From the NCBI RefSeq assembly GCF_009865215.1, contig NZ_WWJX01000987.1:1-38428 (forward strand): DNA of 38,428 nt, given 5' to 3'. Both the position numbers and the translations under genes were made by a program. This document shows, in pieces, positions 32,127-38,428 of this stretch. The notes under the pieces are model-generated. The model had not been told where the DNA came from, did no database searches, and worked only from the letters and a program-made list of their open reading frames with translations. How positions within the stretch are numbered: the first letter of the stretch is position 1; each line of letters opens with the position of its first letter. This DNA comes from Streptomyces sp. SID3343 (GTDB lineage: Bacteria; Actinomycetota; Actinomycetes; Streptomycetales; Streptomycetaceae).

Positions 32127-32606
32127 GTGAACTCCACCGAAAACGTCGAAGCGATCCAGCGGGCGCTGGAGGCCCTGCTTCGGCGGCACGCCAGCCGCCG
32201 GGTGTACGCGGGCCAGGCCGCCGCGGCAGGCGCGACCATCTCGCAGCCGGCCTACGTGCTGCTGCGCCGCATCGAGAAGCAAGGCCCGCTCCCCATGGGG
32301 GAGTTGGCACGCATGACCAACATGGACCCGGGCGCGACCGCGCGTCAGGTGGGCCAACTGGAGCGCGACGGCTACGTGCGTCGTTCGCCCAGTCCCGACG
32401 ACGGGCGAGTCAGTCTCGTCTCGCTCACCCCGCGTGGTGATTCGGTGCGGCGTCGACTCAACGACGTCATGGACCGGCGGATGAGCGAGATGCTCGACCG
32501 CTGGAGCGACACCGACCGCGAGACGTTCGCCACGCTGCTCCAGCGTTTCGTCGAGGAGATGGCGGAGGGCGAGATTCCCTCGGCCGTCGAGGACACCGCC
32601 GTCTGA
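32127..32606 (+). CDS. MarR-family transcriptional regulator
   Basis: A 159-residue winged-helix dimer. HTH: PLPMGELARMTNMDPGATARQVGQLERDGYV (about 52-82). The wing RSPSPDDGRVSLVSLTPRGDSVRRRL contains the conserved DGR. The terminal helices give dimerisation (MSEMLDRWSDTDRETFATLLQRFVEEM). GTG 32127 has no good ribosome site but sits 6 nt after a -10 box. Targets may include itself through the adjacent dyad; the cyclase gene upstream on the same strand is 300 bp away. A strong terminator follows 21 bp after the stop. Confidence 0.94.
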   Translation: MNSTENVEAIQRALEALLRRHASRRVYAGQAAAAGATISQPAYVLLRRIEKQGPLPMGELARMTNMDPGATARQVGQLERDGYVRRSPSPDDGRVSLVSLTPRGDSVRRRLNDVMDRRMSEMLDRWSDTDRETFATLLQRFVEEMAEGEIPSAVEDTAV

Positions 32607-32616
32607 CGATTCGTCA
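32604..32616. promoter_or_regulatory. Second TGACGANTCGTCA palindrome
   Basis: TGACGATTCGTCA begins at the marR stop codon (TGA). The core is the same as the 16911-16923 palindrome. Chance is possible, since it overlaps coding sequence. Confidence 0.3.
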
Positions 32617-32627
32617 TATTCCAAATA

Positions 32628-32663
32628 CTCAGGTCCCCTTGCCGCCGGGCAAGGGGACCTGAG
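32628..32663. terminator. Strong bidirectional terminator after marR
   Basis: Perfect 16-bp stem CTCAGGTCCCCTTGCC (32628-32643) with loop GCCG and exact complement (32648-32663). CATTTTA follows on the + strand, and AT-rich sequence lies on the other side. It separates marR from the convergent small ORF. Confidence 0.9.
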
Positions 32664-32667
32664 CATT

Positions 32668-32868
32668 TTACGGATGCGATCGGTCGGCATTGGGCGGGCG
32701 ATTGTCGCGTTCGCCGCGCCCCGAAACGACATCCGCTATCGGACGCTCGCACCCGTTCCCGCGCCCGATCCGGAATCGCCGCTCGCCCGAACCGCCCACG
32801 GACGACGAATGAAACAGCGTCTCCGCCCTCACTCGGCACCGCTTTGTCTTCGGCACGCGTAGCGCCAT
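32668..32868 (-). CDS. Possible small basic ORF (66 residues)
   Basis: ATG 32868 has a near-ideal ribosome site (GAGGAGG, 5 nt) and the frame ends in TAA exactly at the edge of the bidirectional terminator; both points support a gene. The product is Arg-rich with no recognised motif (starts MALRVPKTKRCRVRAETLFH; two Cys). Third-position GC is visibly lower than in the neighbours. It may be a recent acquisition, a decayed gene that keeps its start signals, or not coding. Confidence 0.4.
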   Translation of the reverse strand: MALRVPKTKRCRVRAETLFHSSSVGGSGERRFRIGRGNGCERPIADVVSGRGERDNRPPNADRSHP

Positions 32869-32957
32869 GGTGTCCTCCTCGTATGTTTGCCTGTGCGACA
32901 TCAAGACACCGGCGAACCCGAGAACGTGACACCCGGCGCGGACTCGGTGCACTTCAG

Positions 32958-32974
32958 CCGGCCGGATCGGCCGG
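32958..32974 (-). terminator. Short hairpin after the 206-residue gene
   Basis: CCGGCCG-GAT-CGGCCGG, 14 bp past the stop of the upstream - strand gene. The stem is short but entirely GC. Confidence 0.4.
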
Positions 32975-32987
32975 GGTATCGGGCCGA

Positions 32988-33608
32988 CTACTCCTCTGCG
33001 GGAGGAATCGGTGGCTCCCCCCACTGCGCCACCGGGCCCAATAGGCAGCCCATCCACTCAAGGTCCGCCAGCAAGGCGAACCACGCGTGGCCCGCCGGGG
33101 GTTGAACGACCGCCAATGTGCCGCCCTCTACCGCCCACATCTCCATGAGCGCCCCGTCCGGCCGCTGGGCGGTGTCGTCCGTCCCGACATACCGGACGCG
33201 CCGGTACAGGGTCGGCGGCGGTGGCTTCAAGACCACCAAGTCCCCTACCCGACAGGTGAATTCCGTCCCGGAGCGAAGACGTAGGTGCACCTGCCGGCCC
33301 TGCACGTCCATGAGGACACCCTCACGACCCGAGTAGTCGTCGCGACACCACGCGTGCCGGTAGTACTCGAAGAACACGCGACCCTTGTCGAGGTCGTCCC
33401 GCGTACTGCCGGACAGCCGAGGTCGGGCGGACTCGGGACGCTCAGCCGCCGCGCTGCCCGGCCCTGCTGCTCCGGTCTCCGAGGTCGCCCGGGTGGCTCC
33501 CGACGTGGCCCATTCCCGGACCAGAAGGCACAGTTGTTCGTTCTGGAAGCGGTCCACCATCGCCTCGGGCGCCGGCCGGTCGTGAATCCGGTCGAACTGA
33601 TCTGGCAT
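32988..33608 (-). CDS. Unrecognised 206-residue protein
   Basis: ATG 33608; AAAGGA lies about 12 nt upstream, which is long, so the start is moderately sure. An N-terminal helix (FDRIHDRPAPEAMVDRFQNEQLCLLV) is followed by an Ala/Ser/Gly/Pro-rich linker (about 35-70). A beta-rich domain follows: RVFFEYYRHAWCRDDYSGREGVLMDVQGRQVHLRLRSGTEFTCRVGDLVVLKPPPP, like a small SH3-type barrel. A tail with GHAWFALLADLEWMGCLLG completes it. No membrane segment or enzyme motif. A 12-bp inverted repeat lies in its leader. Family not recognised. Confidence 0.7.
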   Translation of the reverse strand: MPDQFDRIHDRPAPEAMVDRFQNEQLCLLVREWATSGATRATSETGAAGPGSAAAERPESARPRLSGSTRDDLDKGRVFFEYYRHAWCRDDYSGREGVLMDVQGRQVHLRLRSGTEFTCRVGDLVVLKPPPPTLYRRVRYVGTDDTAQRPDGALMEMWAVEGGTLAVVQPPAGHAWFALLADLEWMGCLLGPVAQWGEPPIPPAEE

Positions 33609-34043
33609 CGTAGGTACGTGTCCTTTCTGGTTGGGGCACGTAGGGGGCGAGACGCTGTCCAGGCATTCCCTCGCCCCCTACCTCCCGCCGCGGGATCGTT
33701 CGACCTCGGGAACGGGTCGCCGACACGGTTGCGCGGTAAGGGTGTTCACGTCATTCGGATCGCATGTGAGCGCCGACTGTCAGCGCGAAGCGCGGCCGGC
33801 CCGTGTATGCCGTCGTGGTCCACTCGGCGGCCGCGTCGTCGGCGGCCGGTCTCCATGCGTGGTCGATGTGGGGGAGATGGCGTGTCCTTCCGCCCTGCGA
33901 GCAGCGCTCACCCTCGGCAACGCGCGTAGGTAATCACTGAGAGTCGAGAACTCGTGACATCTCATACGCTGACATGCAAGATGACTTGCATCAAGCTTCT
34001 ATCCGAGCTTCTATGAAGCGTTCGATGGGGTCAGGGGGATGTG
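33609..34043. promoter_or_regulatory. 435-bp divergent region with stem and operators
   Basis: Contains a perfect 12-bp stem GTAGGGGGCGAG (33640-33651) / complement (33670-33681) with 18-nt loop, in the leader of the 206-residue gene. It also contains the XRE-proximal operators at 33975-34020. The middle has no convincing gene: frames across 33631-33933 lack ribosome sites and known motifs. Confidence 0.5.
33975..34020. promoter_or_regulatory. Operator cluster before XRE regulator
   Basis: ATGCAAG-4 nt-CTTGCAT (33975-33992, perfect 7-bp dyad). The direct repeat AGCTTCTAT follows (33995-34003 and 34007-34015), the second copy within GCTTC-TAT-GAAGC (34008-34020). The stretch is AT-richer than its surroundings. 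Probable autoregulatory binding sites of the adjacent XRE protein. Confidence 0.6.
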
Positions 34044-34868
34044 ATGCGTGATTCAGCGCAGGTGGGGGCTGAACTTCGGCGGCTTCGTCAAGAAGCGGGG
34101 ATGCTGATGGAGCAAGTAGCGCGGCAGGCAGGGTGGGCCGAGAGCAAGATTTCCCGATTGGAAACGGGAGTTACACCGATCAAACCCGATCAGCTCGCCG
34201 TGATCGCCGACATTCTGCGCTTGACTCCGGTAACCCGTATGCGCCTTGAGCGTGCCCTGGGCGTGGACCGTGAACCCGATCGCTGGTGGGTGAAGTACGC
34301 GGACGTACTGAGTCGGGACTACGAAGAACTGATCCTCTTGGAATCGCAGGCTTCGGCCCTGGACGTTGTCTCAACCCTCGTTCCCGGACCAATGCAGGCC
34401 GCCGGGTACGCGCGGGCAACCATCATGAACTCGGCCTTCGTTCCCGACCCCGACGATGCCGAGATGTTGCTGAACGTCCGATTGCAGCGCGCTCAAATCA
34501 TCACGGCCGGCACGGTGCAGCTCGCGGCAACCCTGTCCGAGGCCGTACTTTCCGCGACGTTCTGCGGCCGGGTAGCCTTGCAAGCGCAGTTGCAATACCT
34601 GCTTGATCTGTGCGAGTTGGAGAACGTGAGCCTGCGGATCGTCCCGGCAGATGCCGTGGCTCGGCCGATCCTGGGCGCGGTTACAGTGCTCGACCTGTTG
34701 ACTACCGATGTCCCTGTCGCGCATGTCGAGTGGGACAGCGGATCGCAAATGATCAGGGATCAGCGGGTCGTGCGACGGCACCGACGAAACCTGGACTACC
34801 AGCGCTCGGGCGCCCTCACCGAGGGCGAGTCGGCGCATTTGATTCGAACAAGATTGGACGCGCTTTGA
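34044..34868 (+). CDS. XRE-family regulator with DUF5753 domain
   Basis: A 274-residue regulator typical of streptomycetes. ATG 34044 has GGGGG 5 nt upstream; GTG 34041 is the codon before. HTH (about 5-60): ELRRLRQEAGMLMEQVARQAGWAESKISRLETG. The DUF5753 domain (about 85-265) shows YEELILLESQASALDVVSTLVPGPMQAAGYARA, RLQRAQII, and VPVAHVEWDSGSQMI. These regulators act with a small DUF397 partner, encoded here at the next locus with a 4-bp overlap. The family includes developmental regulators of the WhiJ type; a specific role cannot be read here. Codon bias is less extreme than in flanking genes. Confidence 0.94.
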   Translation: MRDSAQVGAELRRLRQEAGMLMEQVARQAGWAESKISRLETGVTPIKPDQLAVIADILRLTPVTRMRLERALGVDREPDRWWVKYADVLSRDYEELILLESQASALDVVSTLVPGPMQAAGYARATIMNSAFVPDPDDAEMLLNVRLQRAQIITAGTVQLAATLSEAVLSATFCGRVALQAQLQYLLDLCELENVSLRIVPADAVARPILGAVTVLDLLTTDVPVAHVEWDSGSQMIRDQRVVRRHRRNLDYQRSGALTEGESAHLIRTRLDAL

Positions 34869-35044
34869 GCATCGACGCATACGCGTGGCGAAAGGCCAGC
34901 CGCTCCACGGCTAATGACTCGTGTGTGGAAGTGGCCCCGTTGCTCTCGTCCACGGGCGTCCGGGACACCAAGGACCGGCGCCGCGGACATGTGGAAGTCA
35001 CTCCTGCCGCATGGGTCGAACTACTGCGCGCGCTCAAGGGCTAG
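34865..35044 (+). CDS. DUF397 domain protein
   Basis: A 59-residue partner of the preceding XRE regulator. No ATG or GTG is available; TTG 34865 gives a TTGA overlap with the regulator stop and the expected family start (SIDAYAWRKASRS). DUF397 landmarks: WRKxSRS, the DSCVEVA Cys motif, VRDTKDR, and VEVTPAAWVELL near the end. In characterised pairs the DUF397 protein antagonises or modulates its XRE partner. A strong terminator follows 8 nt after the stop, so the two genes form a closed unit. Confidence 0.9.
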   Translation: MSIDAYAWRKASRSTANDSCVEVAPLLSSTGVRDTKDRRRGHVEVTPAAWVELLRALKG

Positions 35045-35052
35045 CCTGGAAA

Positions 35053-35092
35053 ACAAAGAAGTCCCCCGCCAGGCGGCGGGGGACTTCTTTGT
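35053..35092 (+). terminator. Strong terminator after DUF397 gene
   Basis: Perfect 18-bp stem (35053-35070 / 35075-35092) with loop AGGC. The A-rich left foot (AAACAAAG) gives a U-rich 3' foot (CTTCTTTGT), so it can work on both strands. It also protects against read-through towards the convergent response regulator gene. Confidence 0.93.
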
Positions 35093-35255
35093 GCGCCGGC
35101 ACGGGCCGTGCCGATGCACGAACAGCATCCGCCTCCGCGACTTCGGATCGCTTCCACGCCCGAGTGCGAGAGGGCCTATAGGCGTCTGTCCCCTTCAGGT
35201 CGACAACCGCCGATGTCGCGTGTTGCCGTCGGCCGCCGAGGCCGTCCGCTTGTCG

Positions 35256-35936
35256 TCACAGGACGGGAGGTTCGGCGCGTACGAGGCCGTTCTGGTAGGC
35301 GATGACGACGAGTTGGGCTCGGTCGCGGGCGCCGAGTTTGGTCATGGCGCGTTGGATGTGGGTGCGTACGGTCAGGACGCTCAGGACGAGTTCCTGGGCG
35401 ATGTGATCGTTGGATTTGCCGTGGGCCGCCAGGACGGTCACCTCTTGTTCGCGGGGGGTGAGGTCGGCGAGGCGTTCGGCCGGGGCGAGGGGCGGCCCGG
35501 AGGAGGGGGTGGTGAGGAAGCGGGTGATCAGGGCTTGGGTGGCCCCCGGTGACAGGAGGGCCTCGCCCGCGGCGACGGTGCGGATTCCGTCCAGCAGCGC
35601 GTCGGTGGTGACGTATTTGCCGAGGAAGCCGCTGGCCCCCACGCGCAGTGCCTGGGCGACGTATTCCTCGGTCTCGAACATGGTCAGGATCAGGACGCGG
35701 GTGCCGGCGAGTTCGGGGTCCTCGCAGATGGCGGCGGTGGCGGCGAGGCCGTCGGCGCCCGGCATGCGGATGTCCATGAGGACGACGTCGGGCCGGTGGA
35801 CGCGGGCGAACTCCACCGCTTGCCGGCCGTCGGCGGCCTCGCCGACCACCTCCATGTCGTCGCAGGAGTCGATCAGGAGCCGGAAGGTGCCGCGCAGCAG
35901 GGCCTGGTCGTCGGCGAGCAGGACACGGATGGTCAA
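35256..35936 (-). CDS. NarL/FixJ-type response regulator
   Basis: A 226-residue regulator: acidic pair Asp9-Asp10, phospho-acceptor Asp55 in VLMDIRMPG, Lys in GFLGKYVT (Gly where Leu is usual). The LuxR HTH reads LTPREQEVTVLAAHGKSNDHIAQELVLSVLTVRTHIQRAMTKLG. The ATG overlaps the kinase stop by 4 bp. Receives phosphate from the adjacent HisKA_3 kinase. It lies downstream of an MMPL exporter gene, which it may control; no operator was identified. Confidence 0.95.
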   Translation of the reverse strand: MTIRVLLADDQALLRGTFRLLIDSCDDMEVVGEAADGRQAVEFARVHRPDVVLMDIRMPGADGLAATAAICEDPELAGTRVLILTMFETEEYVAQALRVGASGFLGKYVTTDALLDGIRTVAAGEALLSPGATQALITRFLTTPSSGPPLAPAERLADLTPREQEVTVLAAHGKSNDHIAQELVLSVLTVRTHIQRAMTKLGARDRAQLVVIAYQNGLVRAEPPVL

Positions 35937-37174
35937 CGGGTTTCCTCGTGTCGTTGTCCGGCGAGGTCGTTCGCCGGGGCGTCCGCCGGGGTGCGGGGCT
36001 GGAAGGGGAGGGCGGCCGCGACTTCGAAACCGCCTTCGGGTCGGGGGCCGGCGCGCAGGTCGCCGCCGATGGAGTGGGCGCGTTCGCGCATGCCCATCAG
36101 TCCGTATCCGCCGCCGGGCATCGGCGCCGCGGCCCCGCCGTTCGCCGTGCCGTCGTTGGTGACGGTCAGGAGCAGTCGCGAGCCGTCGTAGCGGAGCCGG
36201 ACCCGGGCCGTGTGGTCGGGCGCGTGTTTGGTGGCGTTGGTCAAGGCTTCCTGGATGATCCGGTAGGCGGTCAGGTCCACTCCCGGGGACAGCGGCCGAA
36301 CCTCTCCCTCGGTGCCGACGGTGACCGTCAGGCCGGCCGATTCGCAGGCCGCCACCAGCGTCGGGAGGCGGTCCAGACCCGGAGTGGGCTCCAACGGATC
36401 GGCGTCCGGGCCGGCGTTCTGGCGCAACACGCCCACGGTGGCCCGTAGTTCCAGGAGGGCGGAGGTGGTGGTGCCGACCAGGTCGGTGAGAATTTTGCGA
36501 GTCTGTTCGGGGTGGGTGTCGGCGAGGTGGGCGGCGGTGCCGGCCTGGGCGTGGGCGACGGCCATGTAGTGGGCCACGGCGTCGTGGAGTTCACGGGCGA
36601 TGCGCATGCGTTCCTCGGCGACCCGTAGCCGGGCTTCCTCCTCGCGTGTGCGTTCGGCGTGCGTGGCGCGGGCCTGGACGGATTCGAGGTAGGCGCGCCG
36701 GAAGCGGCTCCTGCCGCCCAGGGACACCGGCAGCATCAGCCACAGGACCGTGCCCACGGTCCGCAGTACGAAGTCGTCGCCGATCGGCGCGCCTGCCAGC
36801 GACGTGGCCACCAGCACGGCCGCGGTCACCGAACCGTAGACGCCGGTGGTCCGCGAGTCGGTGAGTGCGGCAAGCCAGTACAGGGCGGCCATGACGGGAG
36901 CCAGCAGCAGGGGGCTGGGCAGGTAGCCCAGGCCGGTCAGCACGGCGGCCGCGGCGGCGGCGACCGAGAGGGCGGCGCGCGGGTGGCTGCGGGAGGCCAG
37001 GACGGCCGCGCTGGAGACGGCGAGGATCCAGGCGGGCCACAACGCGTGCGGGGGCGAGGACTCCGACGTGCCGATCTGGGCCCCGAAGAGCGTGCAGACG
37101 CACAACGCCACCGCCGTCACCGCGTCCGCGGCTCGGGCATGGCGCTCCGCGTACCGTTCGAGATTGCTGATCAT
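35933..37174 (-). CDS. Sensor histidine kinase (HisKA_3, DesK-like)
   Basis: A 413-residue kinase. ATG 37174 follows GGAGAAG; the open frame further upstream runs through a terminator stem and is not used. About five or six hydrophobic helices (20-150) form a membrane-embedded sensor. A linker coiled coil follows (RATHAERTREEEARLRVAEERMRIAR), then H-box ARELHDAVAHYMAVAHAQ (His near 195). The N-box is IIQEALTNATKHAPD (about 311), with VTNDGTANGG and GGGYGLMGMRERAHSIGG. The C-terminal tail is Pro/Asp-rich. Coupled to the response regulator by ATGA overlap. Confidence 0.95.
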   Translation of the reverse strand: MISNLERYAERHARAADAVTAVALCVCTLFGAQIGTSESSPPHALWPAWILAVSSAAVLASRSHPRAALSVAAAAAAVLTGLGYLPSPLLLAPVMAALYWLAALTDSRTTGVYGSVTAAVLVATSLAGAPIGDDFVLRTVGTVLWLMLPVSLGGRSRFRRAYLESVQARATHAERTREEEARLRVAEERMRIARELHDAVAHYMAVAHAQAGTAAHLADTHPEQTRKILTDLVGTTTSALLELRATVGVLRQNAGPDADPLEPTPGLDRLPTLVAACESAGLTVTVGTEGEVRPLSPGVDLTAYRIIQEALTNATKHAPDHTARVRLRYDGSRLLLTVTNDGTANGGAAAPMPGGGYGLMGMRERAHSIGGDLRAGPRPEGGFEVAAALPFQPRTPADAPANDLAGQRHEETR

Positions 37175-37233
37175 CGTCTTCTCCGCGAGGGGGCGTGCCG
37201 TGGTCCATGGTCGCCGATGACGACGCGCACGGG

Positions 37234-37278
37234 CCCGCAGGACCGCCCGAGACACTTCGGCTCGGGCGGTCCTGCGGG
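37234..37278 (-). terminator. Strong terminator after MMPL gene
   Basis: Perfect 18-bp stem CCCGCAGGACCGCCCGAG (37234-37251) with a 9-nt loop and exact complement (37261-37278), 25 bp past the MMPL stop on the - strand. It insulates the exporter from the downstream kinase/regulator pair. Confidence 0.88.
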
Positions 37279-37302
37279 CGGGGAAGTCGGGCGCGTCCTC
37301 GA

Positions 37303-38428
37303 TCACACGCGCGCCTCGACCGGCCGGCCCGGATCGGGGTCGCGGCCGTCGGATCGCGCGTGGCCGAGCGCCGCGCCTTCCACGTCGACGCGCGGCAGGA
37401 CGCGGCCCAGCCACCTCGGGAGCCACCAGGCCCGGTCGCCGAGCAGGGCCAGGACGGCGGGCACGATCGCCATGCGGACCACGAAGGCGTCGAAGAGTAC
37501 TGCGGCGGCCAGGCTGAACCCGAGCATCTTGATCAGTCCGCCCTCCTCCCCGATGAACCCGGAGAAGACCGCGATCATGATCAGCGCGGCGGCCGTCACC
37601 ACCCGGGCGCTGTGCCGGAATCCGGAGACGACCGCCTGCCCGGCACTCTCCCCGTGCGTGTACGCCTCCCGCATCCGCGAGACCAGGAAGACCTCGTAGT
37701 CCATGGCCAGTCCGAAGACGATGCCCATCATGAAGATCGGCATCAGGCTCATGATCGGCCCGGTCTGCTCCACCCCGAACAGGTCGGCGGCGTGCCCCTG
37801 TTGGAAGACCAGCACCAGCACGCCCAGCGCGGCCAACACCGAGAGGACGAAACCCAGAGCCGCCGTGACCGGCACCAGCACGGACCGGAAGACCACGAGC
37901 AGCAGCAACACCGCCAAGCCGCCCACCACCGCCAGATACGGCACCAGCGCGGACTGTACCTTCGCGGCGACGTCGATGTTCAGCGCGGTCGTGCCGGTGA
38001 CCTCGAACGTCGCCGACGCCTTCTCCTCCACAGCCGCACGGTCGTGGCGGATCTTCTCCACCAGGGTCTTGGTCTTCTCGTCCGTGGGGCTGGTGGACGG
38101 TGTGGCCCGGAAGACCGCCGTGTCGCCGGCCTCGTTGAAGCGGGCCTGCGAGACCGACACGATGCCGTGCGTGGCGCCGATCCGGTCGCTGACGGCACGC
38201 ACCGCGGTGCGTGAGTCGGCCGCACCCCTGGCGTCCACGACGATGGTCAACGGGCCGTTGAACCCGGGGCCGAAGCCCTCGGCGAGCGCGTCGTAGGCCC
38301 GCCGCTCGGTGGTGGCGGTGGACTTGGCCTCGTCGCCCGGCATGCCCAACTGCAGCGACGCCATCGGTACGGCGAGTACGGCGAGGCCCACCACGCCCAG
38401 TACCAGCACCGCCACCGGACGGCGCAGC
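37303..38428 (-). CDS. MMPL/RND-family transporter, C-terminal half (cut by window edge)
   Basis: 374 residues of the 3' part of an MMPL-type exporter; the frame stays open to the last base. The visible part starts in the membrane helix that opens the second repeat (RRPVAVLVLGVVGLAVLAVP). The second extracytoplasmic domain follows (AYDALAEGFGPGFNGPL..., about 190 residues), then about five helices with FGLAMDYEVFLVSRMREAY, the proton-relay hallmark of MMPL, and GEEGGLIKMLGFSLAAAVLFDAFVVRM. The C-terminal cytosolic tail is basic. A GTG at 38415 is internal, not the start. Proton-driven export of lipids or hydrophobic drugs is expected. It is followed by a strong terminator. Confidence 0.93.
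   Translation of the reverse strand, partial: LRRPVAVLVLGVVGLAVLAVPMASLQLGMPGDEAKSTATTERRAYDALAEGFGPGFNGPLTIVVDARGAADSRTAVRAVSDRIGATHGIVSVSQARFNEAGDTAVFRATPSTSPTDEKTKTLVEKIRHDRAAVEEKASATFEVTGTTALNIDVAAKVQSALVPYLAVVGGLAVLLLLVVFRSVLVPVTAALGFVLSVLAALGVLVLVFQQGHAADLFGVEQTGPIMSLMPIFMMGIVFGLAMDYEVFLVSRMREAYTHGESAGQAVVSGFRHSARVVTAAALIMIAVFSGFIGEEGGLIKMLGFSLAAAVLFDAFVVRMAIVPAVLALLGDRAWWLPRWLGRVLPRVDVEGAALGHARSDGRDPDPGRPVEARV

Noticed and set aside
33631-33933. 100-codon + strand ORF in the divergent region
   Set aside because: No ribosome site, no recognisable motif, irregular codon use.
35256-37174. Kinase/regulator pair as one operon with the MMPL gene
   Set aside because: A perfect 18-bp terminator (37234-37278) lies between them, so shared transcription is at most partial.

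Overview
The window is about 38 kb of very GC-rich DNA with near-saturated G/C at third codon positions. It carries many GTG starts and 1-16 bp gene overlaps, plus families typical of filamentous actinobacteria: a PknG-type kinase, a nitrate-sensing-type histidine kinase with a roadblock partner, an XRE/DUF397 pair, and mycothiol-type DinB enzymes. I read it as the chromosome of a streptomycete-like actinomycete; genus cannot be fixed from sequence alone. No rRNA, tRNA, CRISPR array, transposase or integrase was seen.

Region 1 (1-5594, + strand): a phospho-signalling cassette. It holds a PknG-like Ser/Thr kinase (5' end outside the window), a PP2C phosphatase with two zinc ribbons, a von Willebrand A protein and a zinc-ribbon/FHA protein. 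Kinase, phosphatase and phosphothreonine reader are encoded side by side.

Region 2 (5676-13465, - strand): a probable operon. In transcription order it has a NIT-type sensor kinase, a roadblock/LC7 protein, a lipoprotein solute-binding protein, a LivH permease, a LivM-LivG fusion and LivF. It looks like half a 'conservon' (no DUF742 protein or GTPase) attached to a complete branched-chain amino acid type ABC importer.

Region 3 (14126-20909): an MFS exporter and FrnE-type DsbA oxidoreductase (- strand). Then a catabolic-looking + strand run follows: a TIGR03086/DinB protein, an MBL-fold hydrolase, the CoA-transferase pair scoA/scoB, a decayed ORF and a fumarylacetoacetate-hydrolase family enzyme.

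Region 4 (20966-25364): a DUF397-like remnant, a NarL-type response regulator and histidine kinase, a palindrome-rich divergent control region, a 38-residue membrane micro-ORF, and an MFS exporter divergent from an HxlR regulator with a 17-bp palindromic operator between them.

Region 5 (25376-31826): single genes. These are an unrecognised protein, a tandem ABM protein, a DUF7674-like/calycin-like fusion, a DinB isomerase-like protein, a PAT-type GNAT acetyltransferase, a small C2H2-like membrane protein, a zinc alcohol dehydrogenase and a KynB-like cyclase.

Region 6 (31827-38428): a probably leaderless MarR regulator with its operator, a possible 66-residue ORF, an unrecognised 206-residue protein, an XRE/DUF5753 regulator with a DUF397 partner, a second two-component system and the 3' half of an MMPL exporter cut by the window edge. 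Several strong intrinsic hairpin terminators separate the units.
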